Below, one piece after another: positions 1-6,449 of a stretch of DNA of 16,306 nt (position 1 is the stretch's first letter; every line of letters begins with the position of its first letter). The notes under the pieces were generated by a model. The model saw only the letters and a program-made list of their open reading frames with translations. It ran no database searches and had not been told where the DNA came from. Origin of the DNA: MedAcidi-G1 sp002713545 (GTDB taxonomy: Bacteria > Actinomycetota > Acidimicrobiia > Acidimicrobiales > MedAcidi-G1); assembly GCA_964013895.1 (NCBI GenBank), contig CAXGYF010000034.1, forward strand, positions 1 through 16,306, given 5' to 3'. The translations under genes and the position numbers were made by a program.

Positions 1-1
1 T

Positions 2-88
2 GACGGTGATCAGAGTGTCAACATTGTTCTTTCAGCTGACGGTTTCGAAAATGTGCTCGTCGGAGCTACAAACATTGACAACGAATAA
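2..88 (+). CDS. C-terminal end of an unidentified protein (partial)
   Basis: An open frame enters from the left edge and ends at a TAA at 86-88, giving 28 residues that finish NVLVGATNIDNE. The residues look like ordinary protein, with alternating hydrophobic and polar positions as in a beta strand and several Asp/Asn/Gly turns. This is too short to assign a family. The stop lies only 6 nt from the 3' end of the LLM oxidoreductase on the opposite strand, so the two genes converge with almost no spacer. That tight packing supports the frame being real. Confidence 0.55.
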   Translation, partial: DGDQSVNIVLSADGFENVLVGATNIDNE

Positions 89-94
89 AAAGCT

Positions 95-1075
95 CTAATT
101 ATTGAACAGAGGGCTTAGAGTTTCACCAGCTAGAGCCACCATCTCAGGATCATGTCCACTAGCAGGCATATTTACCGTCAGTCCATCAAGTCCCATATCT
201 ATAAGAGACTGGACTTGTTCTCGTACTTCATCAGGTCCACCCATGATTATCCGAGCAGTGAGAGCCTTTTGAAATTCTTCATCAAGTGAATCCCATTCAA
301 GCCCACGCGCTGCAAAAAATTCGTTTCGTGCAACTTCAGCTTCCCCTTGAGAAGGAGCTATACCCAAAGTGCCCAACCAGCTAACAGAAATCTCAGATCG
401 GTCACGACCGAGATTTGAACAATGCTCATCGAGAACCTCTAGCTTTCGAGGGATTTCATCAGGCATACAAACAAGATTCGACTCATCAGCGTATTGAGCC
501 ACCATTCGCAAAGTTTTCTTTTCACCTGAGCCACCAATCATTATTGGAACTTTCCGAACCGGCGGAGGTTCATTTATAGCTTCTTTAACCCAGTAATGTT
601 TCCCTTCAAAAGAAGGTTTTTCTCCATTAATCATCGGAATAATTATTTGAAGAGCCTCTTCCAATTTCTCAAATCGGTCGGTAAAAGTACCGAACTCAAA
701 ACCAAGAGCATCATGTTCAAGCTGAAACCAACCCGCACCAATACCTAGAACAGCTCTACCTTTAGAAATCACATCAAGTGTCGTAATAGTTTTAGCCAAA
801 ACAGTTGGATTTCTGTAAGTGTTCCCAGTAACGAGAGAGGAAAGTTCAATTTTTTCGGTACGAGCAGCCAAAGCGGCAAGTAGTGAATAGCACTCGAGCA
901 TGTAATCGTCGGGTTGACCCAATCCGGGCAGTTGATAAAAGTGGTCCATTACCAAAACAGTATCGAAACCACTTTTCTCGGCGGCAACAGCTTGCGCAGC
1001 AACATTTTCAAATACATTGTCAGGAGTTGCTCCTGGGAAATTAAAAAACGGGATTTGATAACCAAGACGAATCAT
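95..1075 (-). CDS. LLM-class F420-dependent oxidoreductase, Rv1855c-like
   Basis: This is a 326-residue luciferase-like monooxygenase-fold protein (TIM barrel), close in length to its family. The N-terminus MIRLGYQIPFF, the motif VMDHFYQLPG near residues 42-51, the stretch LVTGNTYRNP (81-90) with TTLDVISKGRAVLGIGAGW (98-116), and GFEFGTFTDRFEKLEEAL (125-142) are the pattern of actinobacterial probable F420-dependent oxidoreductases of the Rv1855c type. Such enzymes move hydride between F420 and an organic substrate; the substrate here is unknown. The ATG at 1073-1075 is chosen because the conserved first beta strand starts directly after it. No Shine-Dalgarno sequence stands at a useful distance. 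Instead a TAAGTT -10-like box ends 6 nt before the ATG, suggesting a leaderless mRNA. The gene is divergent from the GH13 gene. FMN rather than F420 as cofactor cannot be excluded. Confidence 0.85.
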   Translation of the reverse strand: MIRLGYQIPFFNFPGATPDNVFENVAAQAVAAEKSGFDTVLVMDHFYQLPGLGQPDDYMLECYSLLAALAARTEKIELSSLVTGNTYRNPTVLAKTITTLDVISKGRAVLGIGAGWFQLEHDALGFEFGTFTDRFEKLEEALQIIIPMINGEKPSFEGKHYWVKEAINEPPPVRKVPIMIGGSGEKKTLRMVAQYADESNLVCMPDEIPRKLEVLDEHCSNLGRDRSEISVSWLGTLGIAPSQGEAEVARNEFFAARGLEWDSLDEEFQKALTARIIMGGPDEVREQVQSLIDMGLDGLTVNMPASGHDPEMVALAGETLSPLFNN

Positions 1076-1077
1076 CC

Positions 1078-1106
1078 TTGGAACTTATCTTTCTATGACC
1101 TAAATT
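1078..1106 (+). promoter_or_regulatory. Candidate promoter of the GH13 gene
   Basis: TTGGAA at 1078-1083 and TAAATT at 1101-1106 are separated by exactly 17 nt and each match the -35/-10 consensus at 4 of 6 positions. The start point would fall near 1113, leaving a leader of about 55 nt that contains the dyad at 1117-1130 and the strong ribosome binding site. It overlaps the -10-like box of the divergent LLM gene, so the two promoters may compete. This is prediction only. Confidence 0.45.
1082..1087 (-). promoter_or_regulatory. -10-like box for a leaderless LLM transcript
   Basis: On the minus strand this reads TAAGTT, fitting the actinobacterial TANNNT -10 pattern. It ends 6 nt before the ATG of the LLM gene, so transcription would begin at or next to the start codon. 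A -35 match is poor; the best is TTGCGT on the minus strand, at 1107-1112. Confidence 0.35.
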
Positions 1107-1116
1107 ACGCAAAGAA

Positions 1117-1130
1117 CTCAAACATTTGAG
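1117..1130. promoter_or_regulatory. 14-bp dyad, possible repressor operator
   Basis: CTCAAA-CA-TTTGAG is a perfect inverted repeat with 6-bp arms around a 2-bp centre. It lies just downstream of the predicted start point of the GH13 promoter and 37 bp before the ATG, where a repressor would block transcription. Sugar-utilisation genes such as GH13 alpha-glucosidases are often controlled this way. No regulator gene is in the window, so the binding protein is unknown. Confidence 0.4.
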
Positions 1131-1157
1131 AATGCATGTCACTGATTAAACAAGAGA

Positions 1158-1164
1158 AAGGAGG
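1158..1164 (+). promoter_or_regulatory. Strong ribosome binding site of the GH13 gene
   Basis: AAGGAGG is a full anti-Shine-Dalgarno match, 3 nt from the ATG at 1168. It fixes this start over the in-frame ATG at 1183, which would be 18 nt away. Confidence 0.85.
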
Positions 1165-1167
1165 AAT

Positions 1168-2757
1168 ATGACACTTTCAAATATGAAACCATGGTGGCAA
1201 GGAAGTTTCGGGTATCAAATTTATATCAGGTCCTTTGCAGATTCAAATGATGATGGGCACGGGGATTTCCAAGGAATCCTTAGCAAAATCCCTTATTTAA
1301 AAGACCTTGGAGTTGATTTTCTTTGGATTACACCCTTTTACCCCTCACCGATGGCTGACTGGGGGTATGACGTCGCTGAATATTGTGACATCGACCCGAC
1401 ATTTGGGACACTAGATGATTTTGATGCTCTTATAGGACAAGCACACGAAAGTGGAATAAAAATAGTCGCAGATTTGGTTCCCAATCACACAAGTGACCAA
1501 CACAAATGGTTCAAGGAATCCAAGAAGGGGCCAAAAAATAAATTTCGCGACTATTACATATGGAAAGACCCGGCACCAGATGGAGGCCCTCCAAACAACT
1601 GGGTTGCATACTTTGGTGGACCAGCGTGGACATTTGATGAGATCTCAGGCCAGTATTACATGCATCTTTTTCTACCCGAACAGCCTGATCTGAATTGGAG
1701 AAACCCCAAAGTCCTGGACGAATTTGATCAGATACTAAGATTTTGGTTAGAAAGGGGTGTTGACGGTTTTCGAATAGACGTCGCAGGTGGACTGACTAAA
1801 GATGAGCAGTTTCGTTCAAACCCCGAGATAACACCGTGGGATCCTGAAGGTGACAGGTGGGAACAGTTTGAGAGTTTTGAGCACCGTCATGACATTTTTC
1901 AGGAAGACAACCACGAAATTTTCAGAAGATGGAGATCAATCTTCGACGAATACGGAGCCTACTTGCATGGTGAAACATACATATTAGAACCGTCAGGTCT
2001 TGCTGAGTTGCTTCCCGGAGACGGAATGCACGGAGGGTTCTGGTTTAAACCAATGCATATTGAATGGGACCCAGATGAAATTAGACGCAGCGTTGTAGAA
2101 GTGTCCGAGTTGGTGGGGGAGCGCATTCTATGGGCAGCGGGGAGCCACGACATGCCGCGGTCTCCAACAAGATTTGGTAATGATGACACCGGAAGATCCC
2201 GGGCCCTTGCTTTAAATATTCTGTTTTCTTTTTTGCCTGGTGTTCCGGTTATATATCAAGGAGAAGAACTGGGATTAATAGACGGTGATGTTCCAGAAGA
2301 ATACAAACTTGATCCTGTCGCTTCAAATGACAATCAATTTGGTGGTCGCGATGGTTGCAGAACCACAATGCCTTGGAGTTCGGGTAGCAACAACGGATTT
2401 TCAGAAACAAACCCTTGGTTGATCTCCAAACAACGAGACAAAACAGAAACAGTAGAAGCGCAAATCGGCAAACCTGACTCATGGCATAGCTATTACAAAG
2501 AACTTTTCTACACGCGACGGTCATTACCCGATCTAACTGGACTAGATATCATTTGGTTAGACAGTGGACAAGGCCCCATTATCTGGTATGAACGTGGACC
2601 GGTAGGCGTAGTTATCAATACTTCCTCAGAAAGTGAATCAGTAGAAATGAGCTTAGATTCCGAAATTGTTTATAAGACACCACAAGTAGAAATGACCGAA
2701 ATCGGAGAAGAAATAGTCATTTCTGGTGTAGGAGCGTTCATATATCTGCGTGATTAG
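1168..2757 (+). CDS. GH13 alpha-glucosidase (oligo-1,6-glucosidase type)
   Basis: This 529-residue protein is a typical single-chain GH13 alpha-glucosidase, hydrolysing terminal alpha-glucosidic bonds with retention. The GH13 regions are in order: DLVPNH (102-107, region I), GFRIDVA with nucleophile Asp204 (region II), HGET with acid/base Glu269 (region III), and SHD with transition-state Asp328 (region IV). Family marks also include QPDLNWRNP (172-180), GVPVIYQGEELGL (358-370) and RDGCRTTMPW (394-403), which is typical of bacterial alpha-glucosidases. The C-terminus forms a small beta domain. There is no signal peptide, so it acts in the cytoplasm on imported sugars. Region III reads HGETYI rather than the usual hydrophobic-AE form, a possible clue to specificity. 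The gene lies 121 nt upstream of the candidate sulfosugar operon on the same strand. Trehalose synthase or sucrose hydrolase is less likely. Confidence 0.9.
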   Translation: MTLSNMKPWWQGSFGYQIYIRSFADSNDDGHGDFQGILSKIPYLKDLGVDFLWITPFYPSPMADWGYDVAEYCDIDPTFGTLDDFDALIGQAHESGIKIVADLVPNHTSDQHKWFKESKKGPKNKFRDYYIWKDPAPDGGPPNNWVAYFGGPAWTFDEISGQYYMHLFLPEQPDLNWRNPKVLDEFDQILRFWLERGVDGFRIDVAGGLTKDEQFRSNPEITPWDPEGDRWEQFESFEHRHDIFQEDNHEIFRRWRSIFDEYGAYLHGETYILEPSGLAELLPGDGMHGGFWFKPMHIEWDPDEIRRSVVEVSELVGERILWAAGSHDMPRSPTRFGNDDTGRSRALALNILFSFLPGVPVIYQGEELGLIDGDVPEEYKLDPVASNDNQFGGRDGCRTTMPWSSGSNNGFSETNPWLISKQRDKTETVEAQIGKPDSWHSYYKELFYTRRSLPDLTGLDIIWLDSGQGPIIWYERGPVGVVINTSSESESVEMSLDSEIVYKTPQVEMTEIGEEIVISGVGAFIYLRD

Positions 2758-2844
2758 TGTTCGGGCAGACCCAAATCGGTTAGTCAGATTAGTATTAAAT
2801 CATCTACCGCAGAGTCAATGAAGTCATAGTGTTTCTATAGCCTG

Positions 2845-2850
2845 TAAAAT
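2845..2850 (+). promoter_or_regulatory. Possible -10 box before the AKR operon
   Basis: TAAAAT, preceded directly by TG, lies in the 121-nt gap between the GH13 and AKR genes and would start transcription near 2857, ahead of the AGGA ribosome binding site at 2871-2874. No good -35 stands 16-18 nt upstream. The gap holds no clear terminator after the GH13 gene, so read-through is equally possible. Confidence 0.25.
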
Positions 2851-2878
2851 TTTTCTAATACGCTGGAACGAGGAAAAA

Positions 2879-3787
2879 GTGTCTGAAAATATCGTTCGAA
2901 AAGAACCCCGAACTCTAGGACAAGACCTCCCTCCAGTCGGTCCCATAGCTTTCGGTCTGTGGCGCTACACAACCGAGAAACTAGATAAAGCAACAGAGCT
3001 CTTAGAGACTGCTATCGAACTTGGGATGAACCTAATTGATAACGCCGATGTCTACGGATTCGACTGGGGAGGGAAAGGTTTCGGGGCGTGCGAAGAGCTT
3101 CTCGGAAAAGTCATCAAAGCTAACCCCCATATACGTGACCAGATAGTCCTATCAACTAAGGGAGGGATATCACCGCCGGTTCCCTATGACTCAAGTTCTA
3201 AGTATCTACGTTCAGCGTGCGAGGGTTCTCTAAAAAGGCTTGGGGTGGAACAGATAGACCTGTATCAAATCCATAGACCGGACATATACACCCATCCATC
3301 CGAGGTTGCGGAAACACTTGACTCTCTTATCGAAGAGGGAAAAATTAAAGCTATAGGGGTTTCAAATTACACCCCAGATCAGATTTCCGCCTTATCTTCA
3401 TTTCTCAAAGCCCCACTCGTTACCACACAACCGGAGTTTTCGATTAGCTGCCTTAAACCATTAAGAGATGGAACTCTCGACCAGTGCTCCGGAAAAGACA
3501 TAATCCCCCTTGCTTGGAGCCCGCTCGCCGGTGGGAGATTAGCCACAGGAGAAGGCGTAAGACCTGAGTTAGTTGAACTTCTTGACGAATTAGGGCAAAG
3601 AGAGTCGGTAGATCGCGCAGCGATAGCGATCGCCTTCGTGCTTACGCACCCCACTGCGCCAATAGCGATAGTTGGAACCCAACAAACTGAAAGATTAAGA
3701 AAATTATCTAAAGCCACAAGCGTTAATTTGAATCGCGATGATGTTTACAACCTGATTGAAGCATCAGATGGAGTGCCTCTACCTTGA
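2879..3787 (+). CDS. Aldo/keto reductase (YdhF-like); candidate 6-oxo-glucose reductase
   Basis: This 302-residue (alpha/beta)8 aldo/keto reductase uses NAD(P)H to reduce aldehydes or ketones. The catalytic tetrad is visible: Asp54 and Tyr59 (IDNADVYG), Lys94 (STKGG) and His132 (YQIHRPD). The motifs GVSNYTPDQ and GTLDQCSGKDIIPLAWSPLAGGRL resemble the E. coli YdhF group. The start is GTG at 2879, with AGGA at 2871-2874 spaced 4 nt. Its stop overlaps the TTG start of the next gene by 4 nt, so the two are translationally coupled. Together with the SsuD-like enzyme two genes on, its role may match SmoB, the aldo/keto reductase that turns 6-oxo-glucose into glucose in oxidative sulfoquinovose breakdown. 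That role is inferred from context; the family call is firm. Confidence 0.88.
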   Translation: MSENIVRKEPRTLGQDLPPVGPIAFGLWRYTTEKLDKATELLETAIELGMNLIDNADVYGFDWGGKGFGACEELLGKVIKANPHIRDQIVLSTKGGISPPVPYDSSSKYLRSACEGSLKRLGVEQIDLYQIHRPDIYTHPSEVAETLDSLIEEGKIKAIGVSNYTPDQISALSSFLKAPLVTTQPEFSISCLKPLRDGTLDQCSGKDIIPLAWSPLAGGRLATGEGVRPELVELLDELGQRESVDRAAIAIAFVLTHPTAPIAIVGTQQTERLRKLSKATSVNLNRDDVYNLIEASDGVPLP

Positions 3788-4872
3788 CAGATGAAATCCG
3801 CTTCGGAATAGTCGGCACCGGAATGATGGGAATTGAACATATTCTCGACCTCCAGGCCATCGAAGGTAACGCCGTAACTGCTCTATGCGACCCGAATGAA
3901 AACTCGATTAAAGCCGCCAAAGACTTGATTGGCGGAGAAGTCGAGACCTTCACTGATCATCAGGAACTTTTACAAAAGGGTAAAATAGACGCTCTTATTG
4001 TCGCCACTCCCAATATGACTCACGCTGAAATACTGTTAGATATTATCGAAGCAAAAATTCCTGTGATGATCGAAAAACCTCTCTGCACAACAACTTCAGA
4101 CTGCGCAAATATAATCTCAGCCGCCGGAAATGATGCAATAGTGTGGGTCGGCTTAGAGTACCGCTACATGCCCGCTGTTGCGGAACTTATTGAGCAAGTA
4201 CATGAAGGAGTTGTCGGAACTGTTCGAATGGTCTCTATCCGTGAACACAGGTTCCCGTTCCTGAAAAAAGTCGAAAATTGGAATCGTTTCAATGTAAACA
4301 CTGGTGGAACTCTGGTTGAGAAGTGTTGCCATTTTTTCGACCTCATGAACCTGATCACAGGAGACCTTCCACTGAGAGTGATGGCATCAGGCGGACAGGA
4401 CGTAAATCATCTAGATGAAGAATACGACGGAGCAACTCCAGACATTCTTGATAATGCCTATGTAATAGTTGAGTTTGAATCAGGTTCTCGTGGGATGCTT
4501 GATCTATGCATGTTCGCAGAAGCAACTAAAAACCAGGAAGAGATTTCTGTAGTTGGAGATCTAGGTAAACTCGAAGCACTGGTGCCGGAATCGATAATGC
4601 GAACAGGTATCAGAGGCAAACACTGGATAGGTTCCGTAGAAGAGACGCGTTCCGAGAACTCTGAAATCCTACACGCTGGGACTCACAGCGGGTCCTCATA
4701 TGTAGAGCACCTAAGGTTCCGCAAAGCGCTTTTGGAAGGTACCGAACCAGAGGTGGGTTTAATAGAAGGCTTTTGGTCTGTAGCCGTCGGAGAAGCCGCA
4801 CAACTTTCAATTGAAAGAAAGTCCACCGTAGAGATAGATGAGGTGATTGAAGGAACAGGAATATCTAGATGA
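3784..4872 (+). CDS. Gfo/Idh/MocA family protein; possible NAD+-dependent glycosidase
   Basis: This 362-residue protein has an N-terminal Rossmann fold (GTGMMG at 11-16), the family EKP motif (Glu97-Lys98-Pro99), and a C-terminal alpha/beta domain with the catalytic-site motif EKCCHFFDLM (179-188, His183). The family oxidises sugar hydroxyls with NAD(P)+. Some members, such as GH109 and the NAD+-dependent sulfoquinovosidases (GH188), use transient C3 oxidation to cleave glycosides. The TTG at 3784 is needed because the next in-frame Met lies inside the nucleotide motif. GGAG at 3770-3773 precedes it, and the start overlaps the AKR stop (TTGA). The ATG of the following gene overlaps its own stop (ATGA). 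Position between an AKR and an SsuD-like monooxygenase favours a sulfosugar role. A plain inositol or sugar dehydrogenase is the alternative. Confidence 0.88.
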   Translation: MTDEIRFGIVGTGMMGIEHILDLQAIEGNAVTALCDPNENSIKAAKDLIGGEVETFTDHQELLQKGKIDALIVATPNMTHAEILLDIIEAKIPVMIEKPLCTTTSDCANIISAAGNDAIVWVGLEYRYMPAVAELIEQVHEGVVGTVRMVSIREHRFPFLKKVENWNRFNVNTGGTLVEKCCHFFDLMNLITGDLPLRVMASGGQDVNHLDEEYDGATPDILDNAYVIVEFESGSRGMLDLCMFAEATKNQEEISVVGDLGKLEALVPESIMRTGIRGKHWIGSVEETRSENSEILHAGTHSGSSYVEHLRFRKALLEGTEPEVGLIEGFWSVAVGEAAQLSIERKSTVEIDEVIEGTGISR

Positions 4873-5939
4873 ACGATAAGCGAAAAAAACCTGAAATCTC
4901 CTGGTTCGGTGCCCTTTGTGATGATGATTATGAGTTCTTAGGAGTTGTAGCACCAGAATTGACAAGTTCTTGGAATCATTGTCGTGACATCGTTTTATGC
5001 GCCGAAGAAAATGGTTTCGATAACATACTCCTGCCGTCTGGTTATGAATTGGGAATCGACGCCACATCTTTTGCTTCCGCTATATCAGTAGCGACAAATA
5101 AAATCAGACTTCTTCTTGCAGTTCGAATGGGGGAGATGTGGCTACCTCAATTAGCCAGACAAATGGCCACGATCGACCAAATGTCAGGCGGAAGGCTAAC
5201 CATCAACATCATCTCGAGTGAACTACCCGGACAAAAACTTGAATCAGATCCACGATATGAAAGAACACGGGAGTACATGAAGGTTTTAAGGCAACTGCTA
5301 AATGGCAATCCTGTTGACTTTCATGGTCAGTTCGTAGATCTTGAGATAGAAGCGCCGAGAGTCAGAACAGTCTCAGGCCACTGCCCTCTTTTCTATTTCG
5401 GAGGTTTTTCTGAAGCAGCCAAAGAGACGGCAGCTATGGAAGCAGACGTTTTCCTTACATGGCCGGACACCGTGAACGGAGTTGAGTCGATAGTTTTGGA
5501 CATGAAAGAACGGGCTCTGGGCTATGGAAGAGAATTGAAATACGGTTTGAGAGCCCACGTGATAGTAAGAGAAACTGAAAAAGAAGCACGCAATGCCGCT
5601 AATCGGCTAATCAGCCAGCTAGATGATAAACAAGGCGAAGAAATCCGAAACCGTTCCTTGGATGCAGTGTCGGTTGGTGTTTCCAGACAAACAGAGTTAC
5701 GTGAAAACTCAGATAACGATGGATTTATAGAAGAGAATCTTTGGACAGGTGTGGGTCGTGCTCGTAGTGGAGCAGGAGCTGCGATCGTAGGCGACCCAGA
5801 CCAGGTTAAAAATAAAATAAATGCTTACATGGATGCAGGTATAAACGCATTTATTCTCTCCGGTTACCCCCATATTTCGGAATGTGAACTATTTGGCACA
5901 AATGTTCTTAACCAAATCGAACACAATCCTTTGGCCTAG
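4869..5939 (+). CDS. SsuD-like FMNH2-dependent alkanesulfonate monooxygenase
   Basis: This 356-residue luciferase-like flavoprotein is clearly of the SsuD group, which uses FMNH2 and O2 to cleave C-S bonds of sulfonates, giving an aldehyde and sulfite. Shared stretches with E. coli SsuD include LRAHVIVRE, with Arg228 and His230 (SsuD Arg226 and His228); NLWTGVGRARSGAGAAIVG, with Arg299 (SsuD Arg297); and ILSGYPH, with Tyr333 (SsuD Tyr331). The SsuD Cys54 position lies in LPSGYELGIDAT, where no Cys is present. The ATG at 4869 overlaps the preceding stop by 4 nt. No flavin reductase partner lies in the window, so FMNH2 must come from elsewhere. With the AKR and Gfo/Idh/MocA partners, a sulfosugar such as sulfoquinovose (SmoC role) is a reasonable substrate. 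A simple alkanesulfonate remains possible. Confidence 0.88.
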   Translation: MNDKRKKPEISWFGALCDDDYEFLGVVAPELTSSWNHCRDIVLCAEENGFDNILLPSGYELGIDATSFASAISVATNKIRLLLAVRMGEMWLPQLARQMATIDQMSGGRLTINIISSELPGQKLESDPRYERTREYMKVLRQLLNGNPVDFHGQFVDLEIEAPRVRTVSGHCPLFYFGGFSEAAKETAAMEADVFLTWPDTVNGVESIVLDMKERALGYGRELKYGLRAHVIVRETEKEARNAANRLISQLDDKQGEEIRNRSLDAVSVGVSRQTELRENSDNDGFIEENLWTGVGRARSGAGAAIVGDPDQVKNKINAYMDAGINAFILSGYPHISECELFGTNVLNQIEHNPLA

Positions 5940-5940
5940 C

Positions 5941-5983
5941 GGGTTGAAACATTTTCTAGTTGGCTGCTAACAGTCTCAAACCC
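5941..5983. terminator. Weak stem-loop between convergent genes
   Basis: GGGTTGA at 5941-5947 can pair with TCAAACCC at 5976-5983 with one bulged A, enclosing a loop of 28 nt. It sits directly after the stop of the SsuD-like gene and 14 nt before the 3' end of the SnoaL-like gene. No clear U-tract follows, so it is at best a weak bidirectional terminator. Confidence 0.25.
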
Positions 5984-5997
5984 TTAAGACCGTGATA

Positions 5998-6381
5998 TCA
6001 GCTATCCAAACTAACGCTTCGCTTCGTGAACTTCCATCCTCGATCCGTCTTAATCAGTTCATCAGAATAACGTCCGGTTGTCATCATATTAGGTGGTGAT
6101 CCCGCACTCATGAGAAGCAGATAGCAGCTGGCAGTCGCTGAATCCCCATTGATCTCGACAACTTGATTGTTTGTCCAATGCCTAACCCCTTCAATTAGCT
6201 GAGGAAAGGTGTTGCCAGAAACTGTGAGGGCATCTCTGCCTATAATCGGGTCGCTTCCCGGCATTTCTAAAATCCCATCTTCAGTGAAAGTTTCAGCAAA
6301 AGCTTCTCCATTTCCTGAATCCGCCGCTTGGTTATATCTATTAGTTAGATGATTAATCTCTGTGATTTCTTCCGCGCTCAT
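5998..6381 (-). CDS. SnoaL-like (NTF2-fold) protein
   Basis: This 127-residue protein has the size and pattern of the SnoaL-like/NTF2 cone fold: an N-terminal helix with NHLTNRYNQAADSGNGEAFAETF, then FTEDGILEMPG, a central helix, and strands such as HWTNNQVVEINGDSATASCYLLL and GRYSDELIKTDRGWKFTKRSV. Members include polyketide cyclases, ketosteroid isomerases, hydroxylating-dioxygenase small subunits and many small catabolic accessory proteins, so the reaction cannot be given. The ATG is supported by AAGGAG on the minus strand (6387-6392), 5 nt away. The 68-nt gap to the ThuA gene and its own strong RBS suggest it may be transcribed separately from, or as the tail of, the upstream operon on the same strand. 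Confidence 0.8.
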   Translation of the reverse strand: MSAEEITEINHLTNRYNQAADSGNGEAFAETFTEDGILEMPGSDPIIGRDALTVSGNTFPQLIEGVRHWTNNQVVEINGDSATASCYLLLMSAGSPPNMMTTGRYSDELIKTDRGWKFTKRSVSLDS

Positions 6382-6386
6382 TAAAT

Positions 6387-6392
6387 CTCCTT
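6387..6392 (-). promoter_or_regulatory. Ribosome binding site of the SnoaL-like gene
   Basis: On the minus strand this reads AAGGAG, 5 nt before the ATG, and it fixes the start at 6381. Confidence 0.8.
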
Positions 6393-6410
6393 GAATGTAT
6401 TACAACATTC
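6393..6410. repeat. 18-bp inverted repeat before the SnoaL-like gene
   Basis: GAATGT and ACATTC form 6-bp arms around ATTACA, directly abutting the ribosome binding site of the SnoaL-like gene. It could be a regulator site or a small hairpin in the leader that affects translation. There is no further support. Confidence 0.3.
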
Positions 6411-6449
6411 TGCCCGACTGTAAGGAGTATTAACCAGTTGGCTTGAGCA

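Noticed and set aside
2758..2800. Terminator after the GH13 gene
   Set aside because: Only a 3-bp GGG/CCC stem is visible with no U-run, so transcription may continue into the AKR operon.
4807..5067. Several antisense frames of 60-130 codons inside known genes
   Set aside because: They lie fully within well-supported genes, have low-complexity or Ser/Arg/Cys-rich translations, and show no family motifs.
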